This document shows positions 36,317 to 47,872 of a stretch of DNA of 64,000 nucleotides, in pieces. The notes under the pieces are model-generated. The model made no database searches and was not told where the DNA came from. It was given only the letters and a program-made list of their open reading frames with translations. Position numbers and translations under genes: made by a program. The stretch is from Russula earlei. Lineage: Eukaryota > Basidiomycota > Agaricomycetes > Russulales > Russulaceae. The stretch covers positions 62,001-126,000 of the forward strand of contig JAGFNK010000036.1 of the NCBI GenBank assembly GCA_025769875.1, given 5' to 3'. Numbering within the stretch: position 1 is the first letter of the stretch; every line of letters begins with the position of its first letter.

Positions 36317-38461
36317 GTCAAAGGAGCGACCATGTTAAGGCAAGCGGTGGATGAAATTTGCAAAAACGTTCCAGGCCGCGCAAAGCGTCAACGTACAATC
36401 AACATGGGCGCCGCTCGTTGGATCCGGTAAGCAAGGAGACCAACAGACCGCAGAAGAGAAGGCTGATAAGAGCATCTTCCTTTGGACCCAAAAAGCGCAT
36501 AGGACCCTTCGGCGCGAACATATACACATATCGACAAAGCGCGCTCCTCACTTCCTCGGAGCTTTGTACCATTTCTAGGTAGCTGGATGGACGTGGGGGG
36601 CGGTGATCTGAAGTATGCGAACAGCGCGTATCGTGAAACGGCGAGGGATGAGAACAGTGCTTCGATGCGTATGGGTGACTCGACCCTCAAGCTGCGGAAA
36701 TTGATCTACGTTTCACTTTCGTGCTTTCGTGTCCGTTTTCGACTATTTACTGTACGATAGGTCCAACTTCTACGGGTCCTTCTGATCATGATTTAGGAAT
36801 CAGGAATATTGAGCCCAACATACCGGCAGAGCGGGAACGGAATCCCCCTCTTATTCTATGGAAGCTCATCATGGCGTTTGAATTTGAATTTGATGTCTCT
36901 GATATCGATACCTCCTAAACCCCTACGCATCTCCTTTCGAGGAATAAAGGGCAACAAAGGGAGGGAGTGCTAAAGGTCAGCGAAAAATACGGTGAGTGAC
37001 TGGGACTTTGCGCCGGCAAACTCTTCGGTTCCGCAGAGTCACGTGCACAATTACACTGCTCGCCCGACATGGGCTCTCTGGTGGTGGAAGGGAGGCAAAC
37101 CGAGTCAAGCCTCGATCGGTCGTTGCAAATGGCAAGGCGACTCGCATGTCTATCCGCTAGCCAGGTTTGCGGACAACTGACAACCAACTGAACGAGTGCG
37201 ATATGGGCGCGCGAAAAATGGGGCCCAAGCGTGGGATGGCTCTGGTGTCACGCTGCAATAGTGATCAGCCAGCTATCATCAAACTGGGAAAGTGGCGCAC
37301 ATTTCGTTTTTATTTGTCTTTTTTGTCACCTCCATTTGTTCTTGTCTTTTTCGTTTTTATGGATGTGGCGCTGCACGTTGCGTCGATAAGAAAGGCGTTA
37401 TGGGGGGGAGAGACGAAGGCGATGAATGAGCTGTAGGGAATTTGAGAAACTGCCTTGCTGGCTGTGTACCCACGCACAACGAGTGGGCTGAGATCGCGCC
37501 TCCGGGACTCGCATGCGGAGTTTGGGCAGCTGGCGCACTTCCCATGACCCCGGAGCAGGAACGGAAGAAAGGAAAGAGCTACCAAGGGTAAGAGTCGTCG
37601 CAGTGGGGACGCTGTCAAGTTCGTGTCATGTCACATAAGCATAACGCAACGTGTCGATGCCACTGAGGCCGGATGAGACGATTGGGGAAATCAAACCGGA
37701 GGGAAGGGGGATGTCGTGAGCGTTCAGGTACGCCGATACGCGCACCTGCACAATGTCAAAGGCGGGCACCGTTGGCAAGGTACTACTTTGAATACGGTCA
37801 ACGGCAACTTGTTCTCCCCTTGGCGTCGGCCTCTCCTCATTCTCAGGGGCGTCCAGCCTGTCAGTGAAGCTTGCCGGGATGGTCCTGTCCTGTCTGTGTG
37901 AACAAAAAGAGGAGATGAGCGCAATTACGGCAGATCTGAACGACTAGCGCCAGGGACTAATCCATAAACCACATAGCGAACGGATTAGGAGTTTAACGCT
38001 AAGCCGCATTGGATCCGTTGGGATTGAAGCACGTCAGCCATGTTTCATCCGTTCAAATACTCCGATTGATGTCAAGCTGCCTTTTTCATTACAGCACGTA
38101 CTGGAACATGGGACGGGAACCACCTGTTTAGCTGATCAAATGAATGTTCGCAACTGAAATTACTGAATGCAGTTTCTGAGCTCCGTGTGAACGGTCTCAT
38201 TAATGAGAGGGAGTGACAGAACGAGGCCCAATGTTAATCCGTTAAGGTGGCAATCCGAAAGATGCAATTCGATCGTTATGTGGCCACACGGATGTTGAGC
38301 TCGGACTGGGATGGAATGCAGCCCCGAGCATACGGGCGTGGGTGTAGGATGTTATCATGAGAATAGGATATCAGGATGCTTTGCCCACCCATGATGCGCG
38401 TCCTGACAGACTGTGTTAACTTTAAAGGGCCTGCAGGCTCAGCGCAGACAACCTTGTGTCA
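36317..38461. other. No supported gene
   Basis: About 2.1 kb with many short open frames, none over about 100 codons and none protein-like. A plus-strand frame at 36721-36918 ends in an acidic stretch (FEFEFDVSDID), but nothing around it supports a gene. Confidence 0.4.
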
Positions 38462-39136
38462 CTAGAAATCCATAAATATGCCACTGCCATTCACTGCGTG
38501 CTCAGCTCCAGTCGCTTTCCCTTCGCAACCCTGCAGGGACACGGGTACGAATACGCCGGCGTTGCGCAAATGACATCTCGTCCATAGGGGCCAACACGTC
38601 CTCTCCATGATTCTGCAACAACGACAATATCGGCCTGACGCGAAGAGTAAGATTACATTTATCACACGCTCCACAGAGAATAGAAAAAATACGCGATTGG
38701 TCACCAGTTCAGGCTTTCCCCGTAGTCCTTGAGATATAGAAGCCCGCGATAAATGCGGTTGCCTCCCTGCTCCGAACAACCTGATTCCAACAATACGGTG
38801 TGCCGTTAATGTATGGGAAAGAACGAATGTCCGCAGATATGTCGTGCCAAATGGAGTCGAGCCCTTCAATGAGAATGTGAATTTCCCCGTTCGTAACCAG
38901 TAGAATAATGTGAATGAACGATATTGATAGGAACGTGCCCATGTCCACCCATCTCTTTGGCTCGACATAAGTGAGAGCACAGACAACATACACCAATAGA
39001 GGTTGGAACCAATCATTCCAATCAAAACCGGCAAACTACCTCTTTCCCGGGAGACAAATCTCACAAATCCACTATCATAATCATGCACACGCACAGAGGA
39101 AAACGGATCGGGCAACGGCCGCATTACCTTTCCCAC
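38462..39136 (-). CDS. Unrecognised putative membrane protein, partial exons
   Basis: The best-supported exon runs 39035-38709 on the minus strand, opening right after a TAG acceptor with FAGFDWNDWFQPLLVYVV. It continues CALTYVEPKRWVDMGTFLSI, then the hydrophobic SFIHIILLV, then EIHILIEGLDSIWHDISADI and TPYCWNQVVRSREATAFIAG. Two hydrophobic stretches suggest membrane segments. Upstream and downstream exons (for example around 39120-39140 and 38650-38470) can only be guessed, so neither the true start nor the stop is known. I do not recognise the family. It lies directly left of the transposon cluster and could have been truncated by it. Confidence 0.4.
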   Translation of the reverse strand: MGKVMRPLPDPFSSVRVHDYDSGFVRFVSRERGSLPVLIGMIGSNLYWCMLSVLSLMSSQRDGWTWARSYQYRSFTLFYWLRTGKFTFSLKGSTPFGTTYLRTFVLSHTLTAHRIVGIRLFGAGRQPHLSRASISQGLRGKPELVTNRVFFLFSVERVINVILLFASGRYCRCCRIMERTCWPLWTRCHLRNAGVFVPVSLQGCEGKATGAEHAVNGSGIFMDF

Positions 39137-39344
39137 TGGAGGGTTGACCTAACCCGAGGATGAAGGCACAAGCCACATGTCGGGTGACCTAGCGGGGATC
39201 TCGGGGATTGCCCTTCGAATTAACCGTTGGCCGAGCTTAGCCCTTCTTTCGGTTCTCACTGCTTCCCACGTGCTGATACACAGCACTACTTTCCGTGGGA
39301 TGGATCATGTGACCAGTACCAGAAAATGCGATTTTGTTGGCAAG

Positions 39345-39566
39345 AGAAGCAGTGTTCAATCACAAGTAAAATGACAGCAAATTACTTTTGAATCACTTAT
39401 TCAATCAGTTATTTATTAGGTATCAGATGAACAAATTACAAAGTTACAAAAAAAAATCCATTGTGTATAGAACAGCAGCAGATGAGGCTGCTAGAATAGG
39501 CAGCAGTGTGAGTCCAAAGGGGCCTGGTGCAAGGGAGCAGCATCGGAGAATGGAGGGAGGGGGGGT
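39345..39566 (+). repeat. MULE left terminal inverted repeat
   Basis: Matches the reverse complement of about 42160-42390 with scattered mismatches, mostly transitions. It is followed by a further repeat block (39573-39650) and the start of another copy of the TTCAATCACATG motif at about 39649. Confidence 0.7.
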
Positions 39567-39729
39567 CAGCTTTTGACTTTTAGCAGTGGTTTGGATGATC
39601 AAGAATTGCCATAAAAGGCAATTGGATCAGCAAGAGAATTGGGGGTTCAATCACATGTTAAATTACACATATAAGTGAGTTAAAAGTAACATAACTACTT
39701 ACTTTTCTCCTCTACCAAATTAAAAACAA

Positions 39730-41913
39730 ATGTTATCCTGTTTCCTATTGACCAGCACATCATCCACCCCATCTGCTCCATCCACCACTTCCAGCCTGAG
39801 CACCCCTTGTGCGACACAACATTTAAAGTTCAGGCATGCCCATTCAAAGATCATTGCCAATTCTGGAAAGAGGGAAGGTTTTAATTATGACCAGGCGCAT
39901 GGTGGATACCCCATGGAATGGCTGACAGCAGCCAATTTTGACACATGGCACCAGCAAGAAGAACTGGCTCATGCAATTGAATTGATTACATCCAGCACTG
40001 AGCATGGGCAGGGATGGACAAAGAAGGTTTTCATCTTTTCCTGCCAACTATCTGGGGGAGCTTTGTGTTATGTAAAGAAGCACCCTGATCACACACAGAG
40101 ATCTGAGATCAAGAAGATGGGTTGCTGTTGCCAAATAGTCATCAAATCTTATGCAGATGTGCCTACCATTCTCAGACAATATGCAAGCAAGCATGACCAT
40201 GAAATTGGAATTGCTAATCTCGCTTACACATGAATGTCACACATAGTGTGTGATAACATTAGATCCTTGTTGTCAAGGAAGGTTGATCCATGGGAAATAG
40301 TAAGTGTGCATTGAATTTATTTTTAATTGCTAACCTAATGAATTGAAAGGTACATGATATTCAGGATTCGTTGCCTGATGGCAGCCAAGACTGATTCATC
40401 TCACTTTGGGATGTGAGCTGCATGGCCCAGGAAATTGAAGATGACAATATCAGGCTGCATCCAGAGGATGCTATCTCCACCAGGCTCTGGTTGGACAGGT
40501 TGAGAGATGAAAATACAAATGTATTTTACAAAGACAGGCTGCACAGTGCCCCATCTCAGTCAAATGTGCAGGAGGATGCATATGTGTTATGCATCCAGAC
40601 CCCTTTCCAAATGGAGGCATTCTGCCACCTCAGGAATGGCTTCATTGGTATCAATGCAACTCATAATATTACTCAATATCCGGACTTCTTATTATTTACC
40701 ATGATTGCATGGGATCACTGAGGACATGACATGTACAGTAATATTTACTCAATGTTTAGCATGCTTACCTTTTCTGGATAGGTGTGCCTGTTGCCTGGAT
40801 GCTGCCATCCAATGGAACAATGGACACAATATCCTTTTTTGTCTGTTGGGTCAGGGATGCCAGTCTGGCTATCTGGCTGTCTATTATTATGACAGATCAT
40901 GATGCCATGCAGATTGCTGCCCTCAAGATTGGATTGCCTATCTGGGAAGTTGGATATGGCTTTGCAAGTGGCATGTGTTGCATGCAATGTGATCATACTT
41001 CAATACAACTGAATTTCCTGATCTGTGGGATAAGATCAAGAGATGGGTACATACAGATGATCAGGCTGACTTTCTGCAAATCTGGGAGGAGATCTCCACT
41101 GATCCTCAGGTCCCACAAAGTTTTGTGAACTACCTTGGGTGTGAATGGATGCCTGTGGTGCATATGTGGTCCATGGCTTTCTAGAAAATTGGCATATCTT
41201 TGAGGAAGGGGACACCAATATGTTGATTGAAGCATATGTATTCCAACTGATCTAAAGATAAGATGACTTAATCATTTTTTAGCTATCATCACATCCTCAA
41301 ATCACACTGGCTCAATGACAAGCACAATTGATGGATCAATCGAATCTTATTTGTGCTAGTGCATCAAATGGTGCTATATTATCAAAACAGGCAGGAACAG
41401 AAAGTTGGACGCAATGATTGGGACCTGGTGGCTGACAGGAATTGGAAACTTTTTGCCTGTGCCGAGAGCATATCACAAGATTTGATCTTGCACTTTGATG
41501 AGATCTGCTTTCTTATTGCTTCACAATCCCATTCCAGTGAGTTTTACTTGACTTGTGATTGCACAGATTATCTGCAGATTGGATTCTGCAAGCACATTGC
41601 AGCAATCTACATCCACTTTCCCCACCTCTGTCCTGAAGAGAGCACCCAAAAAGCTCCCATAGAGAGTGCAAATAAATCCCCTGACCCAACATCCCCATCC
41701 ACCAGGCCAAGGGAGAGCTTAGTATCTCTCTCACAAGAGATCATATTGTTATCACACAATCTCACATCTAGGCTTGAGGATGCTAATCAATCAGCAGAGA
41801 TTGTTGAGGCCACATGGGCAACCAAATACAGTTTGGCAGCTGCAATTAATATAATTCAAGGTTACAAGGTCTTACCTGATAAGGAGGTAATTGCACCCAA
41901 TCAGCATATGTAG
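39730..41913 (+). pseudogene. Degenerate MULE transposase with SWIM zinc finger
   Basis: Fragments of one transposase occur in order. An N-terminal part reads FIFSCQLSGGALCYVKKHPD and IKKMGCCCQIVIKSYADVP. The catalytic-core part has GFIGINATHNITQYPDFLLF, VPVAWMLPSNGTMDTISFF and IIMTDHDAMQIAALKIG. The C-terminal part has LVHQMVLYYQNRQEQ, ACAESISQDL, and the SWIM finger CDCTDYLQIGFCKHIAAIYI, with its CxC...CxH pattern intact. The reading frame changes at least three times and several stops interrupt it. The first catalytic position appears to read Asn (AAT, in INATHN) where I would expect Asp; that comparison is from memory. The copy is dead. Confidence 0.75.
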
Positions 41914-42159
41914 ATGGAGACAGCTGAGCATATGGGTGTCAAATGGCGCCCAAAACAACCAACCAGTCTCCCTGACATGCACGGACTGACAGCACAAAGC
42001 ATTGGCATTGCTAAGGGAAAGTGCTACCATGTTCATGATGATCTGTATGCTAGGGGCAAATAGTTGGGCAAGCACACCAAGCCTGATGCAACATCTGCTG
42101 CCATGAATGTGCACATGTGTGCCCTCAGAGAATCATCATCTCAAACCCCCCTCCCTTAG

Positions 42160-42395
42160 AACCCCCCTCAGAACCCCCCTCCCTCAGATGCCACCACCTC
42201 CCTTGCACCAGGTCCCTTCAGACTCACTCTGCCACCTATTCTAGCAGCCTTGTCTTCTGCTGATCCTTACAATAGAAAATCTTTATTTATATTGTAATTT
42301 ATTTGCTAGATACATAATAAATAAATGATTAAATAAGTGATTAACAAAATACTTTGGTGTCATTTACACATGTGATTGAAGCCCCAATTCTCTTG
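42160..42395 (-). repeat. MULE right terminal inverted repeat
   Basis: Reverse complement of the left terminal repeat. It includes TTGCACCAGGTCCCTT, CTATTCTAGCAGCCTTGTC, AATAAGTGATTAAC and CATGTGATTGAAGCC. The outer neighbour (42390-42445) is the reverse complement of the left subterminal block. Confidence 0.7.
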
Positions 42396-42450
42396 CCAAC
42401 CCAATCACCTTTTATAGTAATTTTTGATCATCTACTACACTACTAAAAGT

Positions 42451-43407
42451 ACACAACTGTGGTCCACATGGCCCAGGCCACACCAGCAACTCAGCTCAGT
42501 TGCTGCAATGTGTACAATTGATAAATTGATAGTATGATTTGAGACAATTGGTGTCAAGACACATACTGCTGATCACTACAGACTCAGGAGCAGGTGGGCA
42601 AGGGTCAGAACAGATGGTACACAGTGTAAATGGCATTGAACAGGAGGACGAGCCAAACAATGAGGAGATACCAGATGGGGACTAGTATGTGTTGCAAGAG
42701 GCAGAGGCAAAGAGTAGAGGCCAGTGCAGCAAGAGGGCTTTAAACAAGGCAGTCGTTAAAGAGTACCTTGAAGACGAGAGGGGACTTTAGACTGAGCAGT
42801 CGCTGGGGAGTACCCAGGAAGATGAGAGTATCACAAATGGACAGTCTAACAACTGCCATGCTACATTGGGGCTTATATACTAGTTACAAGTCTGAGTATG
42901 AACTACAGAGAATAACTCAGACTCTTTGGACTGCTCCAATCGGATTCTAAGGGCATAAACACATTGTGTCAGATCTATGAATGACTCAGGATGATTAGGG
43001 AGACTGTGGAGCGATGATATCATAATGACATCATTGTGGAGTGCTTGGTGAGTGTATGATGTCATGGTGGAGTTGCTCAGTCAGCTATGATGTCAGTGGC
43101 ACTTTATGATGTCATGTAGATTGTCCAAGAGGTCTAGGAGTCCTTCCGGTGTTTTGGTAGTAAGTGGCTGAATGGTCATGTGGCCAGCACGTGGTGCATT
43201 ACTTCGATAGGAAGGAGGGTGTTTTTAGTGAGCCAGAGTGATTGGAAACCAGGGTCCTTTGTGATGTGTGCTTATTAGGAAGGAAACTGATTGGGAACAG
43301 AGATGGATAGGGGATGTGAAGTGAAAGGGCTTGTTGAGTTATTAACAGGACAATATATGGCCAAGGCCCAGGCTGGCCTGAGTTCACAACAATTGGTAGC
43401 TAGTACA
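42451..43407. repeat. Unclassified CpG-poor repetitive DNA
   Basis: CpG-depleted DNA between the MULE and the first LTR, with no protein-like frame. Around 42,720-42,830 two similar segments occur about 55 bases apart (GCAGTCGTTAAAGAGTACC and GCAGTCGCTGGGGAGTACC). It is probably derived from transposable elements, but I cannot name the family. Confidence 0.4.
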
Positions 43408-43752
43408 TGTTAGGAAATTCTGAGGCCATTATAATTAATTATAATTCCATTATAATGGCCTCCCAAATTTCTGACATATCCACACACCTAATTGATGGTA
43501 CCTACATATACTCTAATTAGGAATGCTCTCAGATACTTAAGAGCATTGTATTCCTAGTAGATACTTCAGTTTCATCCTACAGAAACTGAAGTGTGTACTT
43601 ACTATCTCAATCTTATATTGTTTATCAGTAGCTAATCACACATTGTAGTAAGCTTTGATTAGATCTACTTAGGCATCAGCAGGGGTAATCCTGTGGGTAT
43701 TCAGGACAGTCTCCATACTCCAACCCATGCAGGAAGATCTCCTGTGGATATG
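43408..43752 (+). mobile_element. Truncated LTR (start only), with internal hairpin
   Basis: It begins TGTTAGGAAATTCTGAGGCC, as an LTR would. Near its start is a strong inverted repeat: GAGGCCATTATAATT at 43,421 is mirrored by ATTATAATGGCCTC at about 43,450-43,463. No CA end with a matching duplication of the flanking GTACA is found before the next LTR at 43753, so I read it as an older LTR cut off by that insertion. The class (copia or gypsy) is not certain. Confidence 0.4.
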
Positions 43753-44356
43753 TGTTACAGTGTTGCAGCTGTTGGAGCATTAGCTCAGAGTTTGGTGGGG
43801 CCAAGTTCCTGTGACTTGGTTCAGGGGTTCAATGGGGACTGGCTCAAAGAGACTGGTTCAAGGGTTTAGTGTCTCAAGACTAAGTCAAGGATGACCTAAC
43901 CTGCAGACAGAGTCAATCTCCTTGTTTCACAGAAGAGGAGGATGATGAGAGAGAAGCAGAGGAGGAAGAGGAACACAAAGGTCCCTTGTGATGGGCTTAG
44001 GTCAAGCAGAGTGTAAGCCAGCACAACACAAGTTGTGATTGAGAGAGTTTATACAGGGCAAGGGATGTGACAGGAAATGGGACAAAGCTAAGCTTGGGGC
44101 ATTCCCCAGCTTCTACAGGCACTTAAATACTGCATGTAGCGAGGCTGTACAGTACTATATGCGGAACAATAGATAAAAGTGAGCAAATAGCAAAAGAGAC
44201 TCAACAATAGATGGCACAATAGATGAAACACAATGGGTGAAACAATAAGGGCCATCAACATCAAGGGATGAAACCATAACCAAGGGGATGGGGGTGAAAG
44301 TAAAGAACAATAAGGAATAATTTCGAGATGAACCAAAAGAGGGGTAGATCACAACA
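43753..44356 (-). mobile_element. LTR of family 2, copy A (minus orientation)
   Basis: Read on the minus strand it starts TGTTGTGATCTACCCC and ends GCAACACTGTAACA, 604 bases long. It has a TATTTAAG promoter-like box and the block CCCCAAGCTTAGCTTTGTCC. It is homologous to copy B (52634-53855, interrupted) and copy C (54905-55498). It directly abuts the 3' side of the minus-strand gypsy element, so it is the likely 3' LTR of that element. The flanking 5-mers (ATATG outside, AGCAC inside on the minus strand) do not match, so it is not a solo LTR. Confidence 0.7.
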
Positions 44357-44639
44357 GTGCTCCCATAGGAGCGTTGTTCTGGGACTGGTCAATGACACAA
44401 GGGAGGTACTCAAGTGGGGGGGTCAAGGAAAGGGGAGGATGGATGGGCAAGGTAGGAGAGGAGAGTGTGGATGGTTGCTTTAGAACCTCAATGTTGTTGT
44501 AACTCCCTGCTAGTGAGTAGAAGGGACCAGTGCTGTTGGTAAGGCCTCCATCAGTCATCATGTTGTCGAGTTGATGACGAACTCAGATGGAAGTGTTGTT
44601 GGCATGGAGACAGCTGCAAATGGGGGTGGACTCCTTGGT

Positions 44640-45720
44640 GTAGGACTGGATCTCATGGAGCTGATTGGCAAGTTGTCATTGGAGAATGTCCATGGCCCCC
44701 TGGATAGCAGTGTGTTTGGCCTCCAGGACTTTCAGCTGTAGCAAGCCATTGCAGATGTGGTAGACATCAGCAAGGGCACCAGGGTTGTGGAGGGTTCTTG
44801 AGTGCTTGAGTGACATTGAAGTGGAAGGGGTAGTCCTCAACTAAGAGGTGGAGGTCAGAGGCAGTAACTGAGGGATGAGGGGCAGAGATGATGGGTTGAG
44901 TGATGAGCTTTTCTCCATAAGTGGGTTCTCCTTCACCCATAGTTCCTAAAAGCATGGGTTCGTCATTCCATAAAGCAATATGTAAATAAGGTAGCAGGTG
45001 TTGTCGCCCATTAACATGAATATAGAAAGGAGGAACATGCATGTATGGTTTGTAAACAAAACAAGGGGGTCCAGGGTGAGTGGGGTCTGCTTCTGTGGGA
45101 GTGGGCAAGGGGGTCCCCTCATGGATGGCAAGTGGATTGAGGGTGGCAGCAAGGTCTTGCAGTTTGGCCTCATCTGGAACAATGAAGGTATGTTGGTCAA
45201 TGATATGTTGGATAAATTCTCGGGTGAGAGAGGTTCTTGTTTTATGGTGGGGGAAGGGGTAAGGACGGGTAGGGGAGATGAAGAGGGAGCGGGGGATGAC
45301 ATGGGGGTGTTGTAGGTAGAGGTAGTGTATTTGTGGTGCCAAGCTGACCACTCTGAGGGGGTGGGGTATTTATGGAAACTGATCATACAATATGGTTCCA
45401 TACTAGGTCCATAAGTACTTGCCCTTTGTATGGACAGGTGAAACTCAGAAAAATGGGGGTCCATCATAAGAAGTTGAAAACTGCAGAAGTCACCAGGGGA
45501 AAGAATTCCAGAGAAAAGTTGTTCCCTGGTGGCTAAGTCAAAAATGGTATGTCTGTGGACAGGAATGGTGGGGTCATTAATGGAGTAAGAAGGGGGGTTA
45601 TGTGAGTTGATTTGGGGGAGTAATGTACATTGTTGTATTGTGAGTCCCTGAAACTGGTGTTCTGAGTTGTCTAGGCTTTGGCCTGAGTGGTGGGATTCTG
45701 CAGGGTCAGAGTCAGTGGTG
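44640..45720 (-). pseudogene. Post-chromodomain C-terminal extension of the gypsy polyprotein
   Basis: Downstream of the chromodomain the coding sequence continues for some 350 residues across a frame change near 45,250. It passes through a Ser/Pro-rich section (SSPAPSSSPLPVLTPSPTIK), then IQHIIDQHTFIVPDEAKLQD, FVYKPYMHVPPFYIHVNGRQ and LPYLHIALWNDEPMLLG. It ends in a helix-rich section (LLQLKVLEAKHTAIQGAMDI) that meets a TGA. In most chromoviruses the chromodomain closes the polyprotein. No function can be given for the extension. Confidence 0.5.
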
Positions 45721-45739
45721 GACATGAAGTGGAGTTTAG

Positions 45740-47000
45740 TGGGTTGTTCTAGGTGAAAGATGGTGATGGCATCTTGGGCATTTTTAAGGTTTGAGAGGGG
45801 TTCCCAGGTGTCTTCTGCTATGGAGTATCCTTTCCACCAGACTCTGTATTGGAAGTCAGTTTCTATGGGTACACTAAGCGGTAATTTTCTTGACTTTGTA
45901 TTCTCCTGAAAGAAGGTCACTTGGGGGTTCAGTAAAGTTGGGTCCATGTTCGGCTGTTTCAGTGACTAGGGAAAGAAGGGAGGCATGGAACACATTGTGG
46001 ATATGCTATTGGGGAGGTAAGCGGAGTTGGTAGATGACATGGGAAATTCTTTTGGTGTTGAGAAAGGGGCCAAACCATTTGTGACAGAACTTCTGAAACT
46101 GATGGGGGGTTTTCAAGTTAGTGCCCTCCAACCAATCTTTCTGTCCTTCTTCAAAACCCTTGAACTTAGTTCCTTTTACCTAATTGTCTTGTGCCTTCCT
46201 CATTGCTTCCTGAGCTGATTCCTACATGTCTTTTAGGGCCTGGAGTTGTTCTTGAATCCCTGGGAATTTGGACCTTAGTTGGGTGCCAAGTCCTTGTGGG
46301 TTAAAACCTATGAGAAGTTCATAGGGGTTTTTTTTGGTGGTTGTGGATTTGTGAGCATTGAAATGGTACTGAGCTATGGGAAGCAAGTGTGCCCATTCTT
46401 CTTGTTTCTCTCCTGTGTAGATGCGGAGATACATTTCTAGGGTCTGATTGGTTCTCTCTGATTGCCCATCAGTTTGAGGGTGATAGGTGGTACTTACGTT
46501 CTGATTGATTCCCAGGATTCAAGAGTTTTCTTAAAACTGTTTGGAGGTGAAATGAGAGTTGCAATCAGAGATGATTTTGGAAGGAATCCTGGTCCATGGG
46601 AAGGCATGTCATAAAAATAATTTAGCCATTTCTAGGGTTCCCATGTCTTTTCAGCAAGGTATGAATATTGCTGCTTTAGTGGAGTCATGATCAGTGATGG
46701 TCATGATTGTGTCATACCCTTCTGATATGGGAAGGTCAACAATCTAATCAATGGCTAAAGTTTGGAAGGGTTTCTGAAATTCAGGGGGAATGGGGTGAAT
46801 TGGGGGATGAATGGGGTGTGTGGAAGATTTGTTGGCTTGACAGGTGGCACATCCTAGGATATAGTCTCAGATGAAGTAGCCCTTTTTTGGCCACCAGAAG
46901 GATTCTTGGATTGAATATAAGGTCCTAGGCATTTCCTGTATGTCTGCCAAGAATGCTGTCATGATAGGAGTGTAGAATGTTTCATAAGAGGGGTTCTTGG
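45740..47000 (-). pseudogene. Gypsy integrase and chromodomain remnants
   Basis: Integrase-core fragments include HLLPIAQYHFNAHKSTTTKK and PYELLIGFNPQG, plus the upstream stretch containing TDHDSTKA. The chromodomain reads YRVWWKGYSIAEDTWEPLSN, with the aromatic residues (Y, W, W) needed for a methyl-lysine cage present. Several frame changes separate the integrase pieces. Chromodomains of such elements direct integration to heterochromatin. Confidence 0.7.
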
Positions 47001-47872
47001 TATGGCACAACCAATCTTCCATCCTTGAATAGTGTGCCATCTTCTTCTTGGAGGTTGTGCTTGATCTTCCACATAAGTAGATCTGATTGTTGGTTCTTTT
47101 GTTCTATTAGAACTTGGGTGTAATGGTCTTTGGTGTGGAGCATGCAGATAAAGAGTTTATCAGGGGGTGCCATGATATTTTGGTTATCTCCTGATCCATC
47201 GTTGTGATCTGGTCATCATGAGAGGGCATCTGCTCAATTAGAGACTCCTGGTTTGTGATGAATTTCAAAGTGGTAGTCTGCAAGTGTGGAAATATATCCT
47301 GCAATTCTTCAGTTGATCTTGTGGGGGAGTCAGTAGTGGGCAAGGTTGGCATGGTCTGTGAAGATTTTGATAGAGTGCTTGGTTCCAACCAGTAAGTATT
47401 GCCAATGTTGGAGTGCAAGGATTAGGGCCAGGAATTCTCTGTCCCAGACTGGGTAGTTTCTTTCTGCTTCATTGAATGCATGTGACATGTTACTGATCAT
47501 TTTCCTTTTTTCCTCTTGAGTCCTTTTGGAATAGGATTGCTCCAGTGGCAAATTGTGAGGCGTCAGTTTCTAATTCATATGGGAGGTCAGGGTTGGCAGT
47601 GTAGAGTTTGGAGTCCTTGCAAACTGCCAATATCAGGGTCTCCAGAGCAGCAGTCGCTTCTGGGTCCAGAAGAAGGGAGTTCCCTTTTTAATTGTGGAAA
47701 AGATGGGGCAAGCTATTTTAGTGAAATCCTGGATGAATGGTCATTGATAGTTGAAGGTGCCCATGATCTGTTGTACTTGTTTCAGATTGTTGAGGGGTCT
47801 CAGCCGGTTTTTGAGGCTGTCCATTTTGACTGGGTCAATCTTGAGAGTCCCTTGATTGATCCAGAAACCTAA

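Larger units (their letters stand above)
39338..42450 (+). mobile_element. Mutator-like (MULE) DNA transposon with long terminal inverted repeats
   Basis: The ends form an inverted repeat. The left block from about 39345 (TTCAATCACAAGTAAAATG, CACTTATTCAATCAGTTATT, GCTGCTAGAATAGGCAGCAG, CCTGGTGCAAGGGAG) matches the reverse complement of the right block at about 42160-42390 over roughly 220 bases. Between them lies a broken SWIM-finger transposase. The subterminal arrangement is odd. A second block (GATGATCAAGAATTGCCATA, AGCAAGAGAATTGGGG) lies inside the main repeat on the left (39573-39650) but outside it on the right (about 42390-42445). The exact outer ends and target duplication are not resolved. 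The element is CpG-poor and non-functional as read. Confidence 0.75.
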
